Part shown: in pieces, positions 50,826-61,133 of the stretch
Layout: every line of letters begins with the position of its first letter
Position numbering within the stretch: position 1 is the first letter of the stretch
Source of the DNA: Acidobacteriota bacterium
GTDB taxonomy: Bacteria; Acidobacteriota; Terriglobia; UBA7540
DNA: 64,000 nucleotides
Assembly: GCA_004298155.1 (NCBI GenBank)
Contig: SCRD01000024.1
Span: 372,001 to 436,000, forward strand
Direction of reading: 5' to 3'
Translations under genes and position numbers: made by a program
Notes under the pieces: model-generated
The model's database searches: none
What the model was told of the DNA's origin: nothing
What the model saw: only the letters and a program-made list of their open reading frames with translations

Positions 50826-51788
50826 TTACACCGCTTTAACAAAATCCGCCAAGGCGGCATTAAACTTCTGCGGCTGTTCGTAGAAGAGAATGTGCCCGGC
50901 GTCGTCGAACGGGACGAATGTTCCTTGCGGCACCTGGCTGGAGATGGCTTTGCCCATTGCCATGCCGTCACGAAAAACGCCCGAGTCGGCAGCAAAGACA
51001 ATGACCGGCACCTTAATTGCCGCCAGTGATTTGGCGTAATCGCTCATCAGGAAATCGGAATACACCGCTTCCGCAATCCATGTTGGTGTCTTCATCATTT
51101 CCGCTACCACCCAATCCATATCCGCATCGGACGGGTTTCGCTTAAACATTCTATTGGTGAAGTCGACGGCAAATTTTCTGGGGCTGGCTGTGAGATGCGC
51201 GAACGTTGCATTCATAGCGTCATAGTTATAATTTCTCAGCACGTGGCTGTTCCAGGCCAGCGGGCTGAACGGAAAAGGGGCGGTATCCACGAGTCCCAGA
51301 GCTTTCAGCCGGCTGTCCTCGTAGTACTGTTCGTAATATGAAAGCCCCACTGGCCCGCCCAGGGACCACCCTACGAGTACGATTTCTTTGAGGCCCAGGC
51401 GCTCGATAACCTCTCGCACGTCGCTCGCATACTGTCTTATCGTGTGACCCGTCAGCGCCTTGCAAGAGTTACCATGGCCCCGGAGGTCTATGGCGACGAC
51501 CCTGAACTCGTTGGCCAGGCCGGGGACGTTTTTCTGCCAGAACCTGGACGAGCACAACCACCCGTGGACGAGCAGGATGGGCTGCCCCTCTCCGTGATCT
51601 TCGTAGTAAATCTTGGCCCCATCACTTGTTTCCAAGCAGCCGGCTGCCTCCCTGGATGGCGCATGATGCCCGGCAATCAACGGACGCGCCGCTGTCGTGG
51701 ATTGATCCGGCAGCTTTGAGCCCAGCGTTGCGGCGGCTGCCGCAGTACACGCGCCCCGCAGTAACTCGCGCCGGCTGAAGTTTTTCAC
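50826..51788 (-). CDS. Exported alpha/beta-hydrolase (Tat signal) (320 aa)
   Basis: The N-terminus MKNFSRRELLRG followed by an alanine-rich stretch is a twin-arginine signal, so it folds in the cytosol and is exported. The catalytic set includes LLVHGWLCS, Ser142 in LVGWSLGG and DAGHILFYE. It is like chloroperoxidase or lactonase enzymes. It lies 68 bp upstream of the second hydrolase gene, and the two may be co-transcribed. Confidence 0.85.
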   Translation of the reverse strand: MKNFSRRELLRGACTAAAAATLGSKLPDQSTTAARPLIAGHHAPSREAAGCLETSDGAKIYYEDHGEGQPILLVHGWLCSSRFWQKNVPGLANEFRVVAIDLRGHGNSCKALTGHTIRQYASDVREVIERLGLKEIVLVGWSLGGPVGLSYYEQYYEDSRLKALGLVDTAPFPFSPLAWNSHVLRNYNYDAMNATFAHLTASPRKFAVDFTNRMFKRNPSDADMDWVVAEMMKTPTWIAEAVYSDFLMSDYAKSLAAIKVPVIVFAADSGVFRDGMAMGKAISSQVPQGTFVPFDDAGHILFYEQPQKFNAALADFVKAV

Positions 51789-52479
51789 GCTCCAGTCTCC
51801 TTTTCTCCCAAGCTGGCAAAGATCATAACGCTGCGGAATTTGTATCGGCAGTGACCGCCATCACCAGCCCGCGTTCTACGTCTGAACGACAGTGAAATTC
51901 GCTACCGCGACCAGGGACTAGAGAGAGACTCGCTCACGAGCGCGGCGTACACCGAAGACGCGTAACGCACCGGTCATCATCCATTCGGAAGCCATGGACT
52001 GTGGCGCACAAATTTGCAGGTTAGTCAAAAGGCGCTTTTTGATTCCTTGAAAGCGGCGGCGACGACGGGATAACACAGACCGGCCGGCTATCGGATCCTT
52101 GGAGTGTTTCCGAATGTGCCTTCCATATTCGCGACTGGTTCCCTTGGCGGATTGGTAGTCACAAGGCTTTCCAGATTCCACGGGTCGGCCCGCCAGCACA
52201 ACGGGAGGTGATATAGATCACCGCGCATTTTGGGAGTCTTGAAAAAATACAATCATGGGTGCCATAAGTCGGCGTTCGAAACATAGAGAAAGTCCCGCAG
52301 ATGCTTTTGCCATTGAGGAATCAGTTAAGTACCTGTTAGTGCTGAATCGGCGGCAGGACACCCTGTGAATGGTGCCCCGGGACATGCCCAGGAGTGACTT
52401 GAGAGAAACCCCTTAGCGCCTTACGCCGCACTGAAACGTGATTCGGGCTTTACGCCAAAACGAAACGGAGGAGGATGAA
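51789..52479. other. Intergenic region with a CRP/FNR-type box
   Basis: No gene seen in about 690 bp; a minus-strand frame at 51,918-52,199 has no features of a real protein. It holds the palindrome at 52,207-52,222. Confidence 0.45.
52207..52222. promoter_or_regulatory. CRP/FNR-type palindrome upstream of the GYD gene
   Basis: GGTGATATAGATCACC is a perfect 6-bp inverted repeat with a four-base centre. It fits the GTGA-N6-TCAC pattern of CRP/FNR family sites and nearly matches the box at 55901-55914. Confidence 0.55.
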
Positions 52480-52776
52480 ATGGCCACCTACTTGATGTGG
52501 TTCAGTTTTACCCAACAGGGGATCGAGAAAATTAAGCAGCTCTCCGTTCGTGGTGAGGCTGCTAAGAAGATGATTAGCCAAATGGGGGGAGAAGTTCAAG
52601 CTTATTACATGGTCATGGGGAGTGAATTTGACACCCTGTTCATTCTGAAAGCCCCAAATGAGGAGAAGGTCGCAGAGATGGCGCTTGCCATTGCCAAGCT
52701 GGGCAATGTGCGTACCAGAACCCATCGGCTCTTCAACGAAGAGGAACTCGGCAAGATCACCTCGGCTCTGCCGTGA
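52480..52776 (+). CDS. GYD-domain protein (98 aa)
   Basis: The start MATYLMWFSFTQQGIEKIKQ and GSEFDTLFILKAPNEEKVAE match the GYD family, small ferredoxin-like-fold proteins of unclear function. The ATG at 52480 has GGAGGAGG upstream. It lies in front of two broken dehydrogenase genes and behind a CRP/FNR-type site. Confidence 0.8.
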   Translation: MATYLMWFSFTQQGIEKIKQLSVRGEAAKKMISQMGGEVQAYYMVMGSEFDTLFILKAPNEEKVAEMALAIAKLGNVRTRTHRLFNEEELGKITSALP

Positions 52777-52850
52777 AATTTGAGGTCAGCGACATCGCGC
52801 CGGAAGAACTTGTTCTGGAGAATGGGAAACTTCGTCTGTGATATGTGGCA

Positions 52851-53945
52851 ATGCTGAGAGTGTTCTGTTCGCCAAGCCGTTACACACAGGGAAAGAACGC
52901 AACGCAGTTTCTCGGACAGGAGATATCCGCGCTGGGATTAGAAGGACCAGTATTGGTTCTTGCTGGCAAGTCGGCCATTGCTCCCCTCTGAAACCTGGGC
53001 ACAGGTACTCCCTGATGCCGGATTTCCCTTTCAGGTCGTCCCTTTCGCGGGAGAATGCTCTGTCGCTGAGATTGAGCGTGTGGAGGAGGAGGAGACGCGT
53101 CTGCGGCAAGCCAAAGTTATTGTCGGTGCGGGCGGAGGCAAAGCACTTGATACGGCACGGGCAGCAGCATCGGACCTGAACCTGCCAGTGATGAATTGCC
53201 CTACAGTCGCTTCGAGCGGCGCCCCCTACAGCGCTCTTTCTCCATCGTTAACACCAATGAGGTCGTCTTGCACGAGTTTCGGCTCTTCCGCAGGAATCCT
53301 GATTTAGTCCTGGTTGATACTCAGGTGATTGCCCAGAGCCCTGCCTGCCTGTTGGTTGCCGGAATGGGTGACACTCTTTCCACATGGTTTGAAGCAAAGA
53401 CCTGTGTGGAGGGCGGGGTCCGAAACATGCGAGGCGGAGCCTCAACGCGAAGCGCCCTGGCGCTGGCCCAGTTGTGCTACCGCACCCTTCTCGAGGATGG
53501 AGCAGATGCGCTGGTAGCACTCCGGATCAAGTCCGTCACTGGAGATCTGAAGCGCATCGCGGAAGTCAACACTCTTCTTTCCGGCCTCGGCTTCGAATCG
53601 TCCGCACTGGCGGCGCATGCCGTTCATAACGGGCTGACTGCCGTTCCCGAAACCCGTCCCTACCTGTACGGCGAGAAAGTAGCATTTGGTGTCCTGGTTC
53701 AACTGGTCCTTGATGGCCAGCCTCACTCGATCATTGAAGAAGTACTTCGCTTTTCAACTTTTGTAGGGCTGCCAGTCATCCTGGCCGAAATTGGACTTCA
53801 ACAGATGATGCCGGACATGCTGGAACGCGTTGCCATCCGCAGTACGGTAAAAGGAGAAACAATCAACATCGAGCCTTTTGGAGTGACTCCGGAAATGGTG
53901 GCAGATGCCATCCGCGCGGCGAACGCGATGGATCACGAATGGTGA
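52851..53945 (+). pseudogene. Frameshifted glycerol-dehydrogenase-like gene (GldA family)
   Basis: Three frames add up to a GldA-type iron alcohol dehydrogenase. Frame 1 begins MLRVFCSPSRYTQGKNATQF and reaches AGKSAIAPL, where an in-frame TGA (52989-52991) follows. The next frame gives VIVGAGGGKALDTARAAA and CPTVASSGAPYSAL, the NAD-binding part. The third frame gives NTNEVVLHEFRLF and the metal-binding helical half (AHAVHNGL). Two compensating shifts are needed, so the gene is probably inactive, unless the sequence has errors. Confidence 0.75.
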
Positions 53946-54064
53946 CATAATCATACGCATCCAGGATATGTCGATGAACTCGCCCTCCCAGAGCGGTGAC
54001 ACACAAGTATGAATGGCGGAACCGAACGCGGAAAACACTCTTCAGTCAAGAGGAGGATTTTGTC

Positions 54065-55144
54065 ATGAAAGCAGCCGTAATGACGGAATTGCGCAAGCCT
54101 CTTGAGGTAATGGAACTGCCGGATCCCGGACTGAGCCCTGACGGTGCTCTGGTTCAGATAGAAGCGTGCGGGATTTGTCGCAGTGATTGACACCTCTGGC
54201 AGGGTGACTGGACATGGATGGGCATCCAGCCTCAACTCCCGCATGTGATGGGACTTGAACTAGCAGGCGTAGTGGAGTCTGTGGGCGCCGGTGTCCAGAC
54301 CTTTCAACCCGGCGACCGAGTGACATTGCTCTTCCATATGGCGTGCGGACACTGCGAATACTGTCAGACGGGTCGCTCAAATATATGTCTTGCCCATGGC
54401 GCGATCGGTACACGCTTCAACGGCGGCTATGGCCGGCTGCTCGTCATCCCAGCAGACGATGCGAACCTTGTGCGGTTGCCCGATAGCGTAGATGCGCTGA
54501 CGGCGGCAGCCCTCAAACGCCGTTACATAACCAGCTACTACGCATTGGTCGACAAAGCAAAACTGCAACCCGGCGAGTGGGTGGCGGTATTTGGCGTGGG
54601 CGGAGTTGGGCTATCAGCAGTACAAATCGCCGCAGCCCTGGGCGCGCAAGTCATCGCAGTGGATATTTCGGAAGAAAAGTTACGTCTCGCCAAAGCTGAA
54701 GGCGCCGCACCGGTGATCGACGCTCACGAACAAGGCGCGGCAGAAAGAGTCCGTGAAATCACCAGTGGTGGCGCCGATTTGGCGGCAGATGCTGTGGGGT
54801 CATCCGAAACCGCTCTGCCCGCATTAAGGTCAATTCACAAGGGCGGCAGGCACCTGCAGATCGGTTTGACCAGTGGCAAGGATGGCGGCGCGTTGCCACT
54901 GCCCGTGGATGTGATGCTCGTGCAGGAAATCAGTTTTATTCCCAGCCTGGGTTGTCCTACGAGCAGCTATCGCGGTCCCCTGGCCCTTATTACCAGCGGC
55001 AAGCTAAGCCCTAAAAGGTTGGTTACTCCCTGCCTGCCTGTGGAGCAGGCAAGCAAGGTGCTCGACTCAATGACCAATTATGGCACCTTCCGCTTTAACG
55101 TCATCTCTCAGTGGTGGCTTGCCAAAAGCAGGAGGGCCAACTGA
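54065..55144 (+). pseudogene. Zinc alcohol dehydrogenase interrupted by an in-frame TGA
   Basis: A medium-chain zinc dehydrogenase: CGICRSD (catalytic zinc), structural zinc site CGHCEYCQTGRSNIC, and Rossmann VFGVGGVGLSAVQIA. One TGA at 54188-54190 breaks the frame right after CRSD, where relatives have Trp (CRSD-W-H-x-W). The upstream and downstream parts stay in the same frame, so a single TGG to TGA change explains it. Ribosome binding site AGAGGAGG is intact, so the lesion looks recent. Confidence 0.8.
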
Positions 55145-55205
55145 CATTCTGCGAAATGATTGGACAGTTGCGACCCTCGCCACCTCAGGGCATAAAGACC
55201 ATCGG

Positions 55206-55664
55206 CTAGGTAACGGGCCGTGATTCTGGAACTCCGATATCCTCGTTCCAGAGCTGGGGCTCGGCTGCTATAAATTCTTCCATCAGTTGAATGCAGGCTG
55301 GCTCCTGCAGGACTTCCACTGTTACGCCGCGCGATCGCAGGAGTTCCTCTTCGCCCAGGAACGTTCTGTTCTCACCCACGATCACTTTCGGAATGCCGTA
55401 TAGCAGAATCGCTCCGCTACACATCGAGCACGGAGACAATGTGGTGTACAGTGCCGATTCGTGGTATACGGAAGCCGAGCGCCTGCCGGCATTCTCCAGC
55501 GCATCCATTTCGCCGTGCAGGATGGCACTGCCTTGCTGGACACGCCGGTTATGGCCGCGGCTAATGATCCGGCCACAGTGAACAATCACCGATCCGATCG
55601 GGATTCCGCCTTCTCGCCGCCCTTGCCGGGCTTCTTCGATTGCTACCTCTAAAAACGGATCCAT
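55206..55664 (-). CDS. Cytosine/nucleoside deaminase (152 aa)
   Basis: The zinc site is His50 and Glu52 in ILHGEMDALENAG plus Cys79 and Cys82 in SPCSMCSG, as in the cytidine deaminase superfamily. The short form resembles yeast Fcy1-type cytosine deaminase more than TadA. The ATG at 55664 has AAGGAG eight bases upstream. It is on the opposite strand to the ADH remnant. Confidence 0.85.
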   Translation of the reverse strand: MDPFLEVAIEEARQGRREGGIPIGSVIVHCGRIISRGHNRRVQQGSAILHGEMDALENAGRRSASVYHESALYTTLSPCSMCSGAILLYGIPKVIVGENRTFLGEEELLRSRGVTVEVLQEPACIQLMEEFIAAEPQLWNEDIGVPESRPVT

Positions 55665-55900
55665 TGAGGGACTCCTTTCCTGCAACCATTCTGTGATCCG
55701 GACAAGCTACGGAGCCAACTCGAACACCAGGCTCTTGCCCGCAAACGCTGCAACTTCAGCAGTTTCCGTGGTGCTGCAACCGGACGCCGGTAACCAGTTC
55801 TGCCGGCAGTGTCCAAAACCACAGGCAACATGGCGCCATTCCAAACAGGAATTGCCAAACTCATGAATGACATTGTAGGGACCCAGGGTCACGTCAGTCT

Positions 55901-55914
55901 GTGATATGGATCAT
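55901..55914. promoter_or_regulatory. CRP/FNR-type box upstream of the ABM gene
   Basis: GTGATATGGATCAT matches 12 of 14 positions of the core (GTGATATAGATCAC) of the 52207-52222 box. It lies 71 bp before the ABM start codon, a suitable activator position. Confidence 0.5.
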
Positions 55915-55984
55915 AGGCATATAAGCCTGGCTGATTTAAGCTTAATTGTAGGTATAACCCTGCCCGAAAAAGGAGGGTAATCCC

Positions 55985-56305
55985 ATGTTTTTGAGAATTC
56001 TCCGGATGAAGCTGAAGCCGGATGGCGCCAAGGGCATTGAGCGGACCGTCGACGATGAGGTCGTCCCTGTCGTAAAGAAGTTTGCAGGATTCGCTGGTCA
56101 AGTCACGATGGTGTCAAGCGATCGCAAAGAGGCAATTGGAATAAGTCTTTGGGACCGCAAAGAAAGTGCCGAAACATATAAAAAAGAACAGTCTGCTGCC
56201 GTTCTGAAAGCACTGGGAAAGCACGTCGAGGGAGAACCAGAGCTTCAAACATATGAGGTGACGAATACAACATTCGAGAAACTTTTGGGTCGAAAAGCAG
56301 CTTGA
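55985..56305 (+). CDS. ABM-like ferredoxin-fold protein (106 aa)
   Basis: The body FLRILRMKLKPDGAKGIERT and AIGISLWDRKESAETYKKE look like antibiotic-biosynthesis monooxygenase-type dimeric alpha-beta barrels. No catalytic residues can be named. AGGAGG lies before the ATG. It stands alone after the CRP/FNR-type box. Confidence 0.65.
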   Translation: MFLRILRMKLKPDGAKGIERTVDDEVVPVVKKFAGFAGQVTMVSSDRKEAIGISLWDRKESAETYKKEQSAAVLKALGKHVEGEPELQTYEVTNTTFEKLLGRKAA

Positions 56306-56817
56306 CTCCGCGTTGCCGGATTCGGTAGCAAACTAGCAGCGAGCCTGCCATGTTGAGTGAACCATTAAAGAACGGAACAATCAATTGACTTACCGGTTCA
56401 GGGAGAAACGGGACATTGGGCTCCCGCTCAGCATGGCGGGACCTATCGTGTCTTACTTTTCGCCGTGGGTTCGTGGCGGATTCAAGGGTTGCGACCGTTG
56501 AACAGGTTTTCGCGAACAGTGCCTCTTTGGAGTCTGGAAATTTAGATTCTGAAATCTGTTTCTTTCCAAGTGCCTTAAAAACTGACGGATTGGAGAAAAA
56601 CAGTGCTCTACGATCTGGATGTCCGAATCGCATCTCCATCACTATTCTGCCAGCCAGTTTGGCCCATGTTTTCGGGTCTGAAGATTACAACTTTCAAGAA
56701 ATTTCAAGTGAGGACGATCGAAGGACGACCCGCTGGGCGTGCGAACCAGGAATTGCCCCTCTCTTGTCTTAGATCCGGTAGTAAGGATTAAGCTTGCGGA
56801 ATGTCCCGGGAGGCAGC
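56306..56817. other. Intergenic region, nothing seen
   Basis: About 500 bp without a credible gene. Frames on both strands have no motif. A promoter for the chemosensory operon should lie here, but I cannot point to one. Confidence 0.4.
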
Positions 56818-59031
56818 GTGAGAATCCCGCTAAGAAACAAGATCTATGGGCTTGCGCTCGTGGCAGCGATCCTGCCTGTCCTGGTGCTGCTCCTGCTCTT
56901 GATGCACTTCCGAAGCAGCGTTTCGCATGAAGCTGCCCGGGAAATGGCGTCCCTGGCCGAGGCGAACGTGGACCAGGCGACTAAGGATGCTTACGGCCTT
57001 TGCGAAACGACCAATAACCTCTTGCAGGGTCGAGTGGGCCATAACCTCTCTGTAGCTCGCCGAATTCTGGCCCAGGGGGGCGGCGTTTCGACGAGCACCG
57101 AGATGGTGCATTGGCTGGCCGTGAATCAATTAAGTCAGAGCACAACTCCAATCGCCCTGCCCCGGATGTTAATCGCGGGTGCACCGACCACCCAGAACCG
57201 AAGCTTCAAGGTCACCACTCCATTTGTGGACGAAATCACACGTTTGGTGGGCAGCGAGACCACCATCTTCCAGCGGATGAATGAGGCAGGCGACATGTTG
57301 CGCGTGGCGACCAGCGTGCCGGCGAGTGACGGCAATCGCGGAATCGGCACCTACATCCCCGCCGTGGCGCCCGACGGAACACCTTCGCCCGTAGTAACGG
57401 CTGTCCTGCGTGGAGAGGTATACCGCGGGACGGCTTTTGTTGTGAACGATCGGTATGTGGCGGCGTACGAATCGCTGCTCGACAGGGAAGGGAAAATCAT
57501 CGGAATGCTCTTCGTAGGAGAAAAGATCTCCGAGGTAGGATCTGTCCGCAGCACTTTGCTGAATACCGTCATCGGCCGCACAGGATACATCGTCGTTATC
57601 GGCGCCAAGGGCAATCAGCGTGGACGGTACATTATTTCCAAAGGGGGCATGCGTGATGGGGAGGATCTTTGGGAACAGCGGGATTCCAACGGGACACTGT
57701 TCGTCCAGGAAATGGTTCAGCAAGCGCTTGCGTCCAGTAAAGGCGAGTTGTTCCACCGTTCATACGTCTGGCAGAACCCAGGCGAACCGAAAGCAAGGTT
57801 GAAGCACTCGGCATTGATTTATTTTGGGCCTTGGGATTGGCTGATCGTCGCGGGAGCTTATGAAGACGAGTACATGGGCGCAATTGAGGGAGTGAAATTG
57901 TCCGCAACCCATCTCCTCTGGAGTGTAATTTTCGCGGGCTTTCTCTCACTCCTTGTTGTGCTCGGCATCGCCTTTGTAATGGGCAGACGCCTGACCAGAC
58001 CTGTTGAGCTGGTAACAAGACTTGCTGGAAAGGTCGCCAAAGGTGACTTGCACAGCGCACGGGAGCAATTTTTTAATCTTCCGGCTGCGACAAACGGGCA
58101 CTCCCTCCGCTGGTTTGACTTCCCGGATGAGAGCGTGGACTTGATGTCATCTTTTCAGGAAATGACTCAGACTCTTGGCAGCCTGATCGGGCAGGTTCAG
58201 CGTGCTGGCATCCAGGTGACGGCTTCAACGACCGAGATCACCGCATCTGCCAAGCAGTTGGAACCCACGGTGACGGAGCAGGCGGCCGCGACCCGTGAGG
58301 TCTCAGCCACGAGCTCGCAGATCTCCGCTACCTCACGGGATCTGCTGCGGACAATGTCCGATGCGGGCGAAGCCGCCCTGGATGTTGCCGCACAGGCGGA
58401 AAGCGGCCAATCCAAACTGAATGAAATGGAGTCTGCAATACGGGAACTCGTCAAAGCAACGGGATCGATCTCCTCCCGGCTGGGAATTATCAGTGACCGG
58501 GCTAGCAAGATATCGACCGTCGTGACCACAATCAACAAGATTTCCGACCAGACCGCCCTGCTATCTCTCAACGCTGCAATCGAGGCAGAGAAAGCAGGAG
58601 AATTCGGCAAGGGATTCTCCGTGGTTGCCCGTGAAATCAGTCGCCTGGCGGACCAGACGGCCGTTGCCACCCAAGACATTGATTCGGTTGTGAGGGAGAT
58701 GCAATCATCTGTCTCCAGTGGCGTGATGGAGATGGATAAGTTCTCAGAGGAAGTTCGCCAGCGCGTCGCGGAAGTCAATGGCATTGCTGCGGCTTTGGGA
58801 AAAATGATTGAAAACGTGCAAGCACTCGGCCCTGAGTTTGAAACAGCAAAGCAGGGCATGCAAGGCCAGACACAAGCCGCTGAACAGATCAATGAGGCTA
58901 TGAAGCAATTGGCGCAGACCGCCGACCTGACGAAATCGCTGCTGGGCGAGTTCCAGAAGATCACCGCCCAACTGAACAGTGCTGTGCAAGAACTACAGGG
59001 AGGAGTGTCCCGGTTCCGAACTGCAGCCTAG
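56818..59031 (+). CDS. Methyl-accepting receptor with a Cache-type sensor (737 aa)
   Basis: A first membrane helix (about 8-30, LALVAAILPVLVLLLLL) is followed by a large periplasmic Cache-type domain to about 345 (GEVYRGTAFVVNDRYVAAYE), a second helix (LLWSVIFAGFLSLLVVLGIA), HAMP, and the signalling domain. The hairpin tip has QTALLSLNAAIEAEKAGE and GFSVVAREISRLADQT. No CheR-tethering pentapeptide is at the end. The GTG start at 56818 has GGGAGG upstream; a TTG at 56794 is also open. It opens a Wsp-like cluster. Confidence 0.85.
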   Translation: MRIPLRNKIYGLALVAAILPVLVLLLLLMHFRSSVSHEAAREMASLAEANVDQATKDAYGLCETTNNLLQGRVGHNLSVARRILAQGGGVSTSTEMVHWLAVNQLSQSTTPIALPRMLIAGAPTTQNRSFKVTTPFVDEITRLVGSETTIFQRMNEAGDMLRVATSVPASDGNRGIGTYIPAVAPDGTPSPVVTAVLRGEVYRGTAFVVNDRYVAAYESLLDREGKIIGMLFVGEKISEVGSVRSTLLNTVIGRTGYIVVIGAKGNQRGRYIISKGGMRDGEDLWEQRDSNGTLFVQEMVQQALASSKGELFHRSYVWQNPGEPKARLKHSALIYFGPWDWLIVAGAYEDEYMGAIEGVKLSATHLLWSVIFAGFLSLLVVLGIAFVMGRRLTRPVELVTRLAGKVAKGDLHSAREQFFNLPAATNGHSLRWFDFPDESVDLMSSFQEMTQTLGSLIGQVQRAGIQVTASTTEITASAKQLEPTVTEQAAATREVSATSSQISATSRDLLRTMSDAGEAALDVAAQAESGQSKLNEMESAIRELVKATGSISSRLGIISDRASKISTVVTTINKISDQTALLSLNAAIEAEKAGEFGKGFSVVAREISRLADQTAVATQDIDSVVREMQSSVSSGVMEMDKFSEEVRQRVAEVNGIAAALGKMIENVQALGPEFETAKQGMQGQTQAAEQINEAMKQLAQTADLTKSLLGEFQKITAQLNSAVQELQGGVSRFRTAA

Positions 59032-59043
59032 GAGGGGGACCCC

Positions 59044-61128
59044 TTGGAGCCCATTAATCGGTGGCTGGCACGCTTTAAAATCTCCCACAAGCTGATCCTC
59101 AGCGGTGTGCTCTTTGCATTGCCAATCGCTGTCCTCTTGTATTACGTAATTAGCGAATACAATCGAGGAATCCGTACTTGTGAGAGAGAAGTTGCGGGGA
59201 CAACAACGCTGGAGGTGTGTCCCGGGTTGCTGCGCGACCTCCGAGCACTCGAGGCACAGGAGATTCTGGCCGGCCAAAACGATGTGCCTCGACAACTTGA
59301 CACCGCAAAGATCCGGAAACGCATAAAAAGTGGTATCGGAATCCTGCAGCGTGCACGAGGCACGTCGACAAGAGAGCTGGTGACGCAACTGAGCAGCCTC
59401 TGGAGACAACTCCAGGAGCCCGGTCAGGCGATGCCGGCCCGGGACAGAGCTGCGGTCTACCACCGGATGGTAGAAACAACGTCGCACCTAGTTCCCGTGA
59501 TTCTAGACGACTCTTCCCTGATTCTGGATTCTGAACTTCGCACTTACTACCTGATGAATATTACCGGTCCTCTGCTCCTACAGTCACAGGCAGCCGTGGG
59601 CGATGCAGGAGCGGTAGCCGTGAAGGCGAAGGCAGAAGGCCGCTCTCTCGACCAGCGCGACCTTGTGCAACTTCATGCCCAGAGTGGGGCCCTGCTCAAC
59701 ACCATCATCCCCCGTATGCGATATTCACTGGAGACGGCCATTCGGGAAGACAGACTTCGACACGGAGAGGGTTCCCCTTTTCAGAAGAGCGTCCCACACT
59801 TGTTTGAGGGCTACGTGGAACGGGTGTCAGACCTTTCCATGCCCATCAGCCAGCCGGTACAAGAATCCAATGCCGCTTTGAAACCAGACCTGATCGCAGC
59901 CAAAGCTGCGGCCGCCGAGGATGCCGGTGTTAGCCTGGGGTCGAGTTCTGTCAATGCGTTAAGGGCACTTCTGATAGGTCGCATATCCCAAGATAAGCGT
60001 TCCAGGTCCATTGCCTGGCTCATGAGTTTGTTATGCATTGTTCTGGCGGGAGCAGTGATGGTGTCTGTCGCATTGAACATTACGCGACCGCTTAACTTTG
60101 TTGAAGGCCTGACCAGGGACATCGCCACCGGAAGAATGAGCGAAGCATTTAATCGCCAGCGCAGTGGGGAATTCAGGAAGTTCCTTCCGGAAAATGCTGA
60201 TGGTGGTCCAGTCCGAACGAAGGACGAGATCTGCAAACTGATCAAGTCGGTTTCCGTCATGACGGAGAATCTCAACGTTCTTCTGGTGAAAGTAGCTCAT
60301 GCCGGCGACCAGGTAGCGGGGAGCGCCGGTCGGATGTCAGTTGCCATTCGCCAGGTAGAAGCCGCCGTTTCCGAACAGGCTGCTTCGACCAACCAGGTGA
60401 GCGTCACGAGCAAAGAAATCAGTGTCACCGGAAAGGACCTTGCCCAGAGGATGGCGGGTGTAACGCGCATGGCTGAGGAAGCCTCTGAGACGGCCCGTTT
60501 GGGTGTTAGCAGCCTGGAGGGAATTAGGAGCGCCCTCAACGAGCTGATCCGCGCGAGCACCGCGATGACTCAAACTTTCGACTCCATCAACGATAAAACC
60601 GGAAACATCGGCAAGATTATCACGGCAATCACCAAAGTGGCAAACCGCACCAACCTGCTTTCACTCAATGCCGCCATCGAGGCGGAAAAAGAGGGAGATA
60701 AGGCTGGGGGATTTTCAGTGGTAGCGGTGGAAATGCGGAGGCTTGCCGACCAGACTGCGGTAGCCGCACTGGATATCGAAAAGCAGATCCGGGATGTACA
60801 ACACGCGGTCAGGGAAGGCGTCTCCAGTGTCGAGTCGTATTCCCGACAAACGCAGGCCAAATCCGCATCTGTCAATGAACTGAGTTCCGGGCTTGGGCAG
60901 GTAATCGATGGCACTACCAGGCTGGCTCCAGAGTTTGAGGCTGTCAACAAGGGTGTGCAGATGCAATCACAGAGTGCAGGCCAGATTGCGGACGCCATGC
61001 AACAGTTGCGGGAAGCAGCAGGCCAGACAAAGGATTCGCTTGCAGAGTTCCGGCAAGTGGCTGAGAGCCTGCAAGGTGCTGTCCTCGATTTGCAGGAGGA
61101 GGTTGGTCGCTTCACAACAGCGGCCTGA
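59044..61128 (+). CDS. Methyl-accepting receptor, second of tandem pair (694 aa)
   Basis: One N-terminal helix (ILSGVLFALPIAVLLYYVI, about 19-37), a helical periplasmic domain without a Cache signature, a second helix (SLLCIVLAGAVMVSVAL, about 327-343), HAMP, and a signalling domain with TNLLSLNAAIEAEKEGDKAG. The TTG start at 59044 has GGAGG upstream. It follows the first receptor by 12 bp and is in the same operon. The sensor type differs, so the two receptors may feed one pathway with different inputs. Confidence 0.85.
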   Translation: MEPINRWLARFKISHKLILSGVLFALPIAVLLYYVISEYNRGIRTCEREVAGTTTLEVCPGLLRDLRALEAQEILAGQNDVPRQLDTAKIRKRIKSGIGILQRARGTSTRELVTQLSSLWRQLQEPGQAMPARDRAAVYHRMVETTSHLVPVILDDSSLILDSELRTYYLMNITGPLLLQSQAAVGDAGAVAVKAKAEGRSLDQRDLVQLHAQSGALLNTIIPRMRYSLETAIREDRLRHGEGSPFQKSVPHLFEGYVERVSDLSMPISQPVQESNAALKPDLIAAKAAAAEDAGVSLGSSSVNALRALLIGRISQDKRSRSIAWLMSLLCIVLAGAVMVSVALNITRPLNFVEGLTRDIATGRMSEAFNRQRSGEFRKFLPENADGGPVRTKDEICKLIKSVSVMTENLNVLLVKVAHAGDQVAGSAGRMSVAIRQVEAAVSEQAASTNQVSVTSKEISVTGKDLAQRMAGVTRMAEEASETARLGVSSLEGIRSALNELIRASTAMTQTFDSINDKTGNIGKIITAITKVANRTNLLSLNAAIEAEKEGDKAGGFSVVAVEMRRLADQTAVAALDIEKQIRDVQHAVREGVSSVESYSRQTQAKSASVNELSSGLGQVIDGTTRLAPEFEAVNKGVQMQSQSAGQIADAMQQLREAAGQTKDSLAEFRQVAESLQGAVLDLQEEVGRFTTAA

Positions 61129-61133
61129 ACAAG

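Noticed and set aside
51918-52199. Minus-strand 93-codon frame upstream of the GYD gene
   Set aside because: No motif, no ribosome binding site and a composition unlike the genes nearby.
54188-54190. TGA read as Trp or selenocysteine in the ADH gene
   Set aside because: TGA is a normal stop throughout the window, no selenocysteine-type hairpin is evident, and the neighbouring gene is also damaged. A mutation is simpler.
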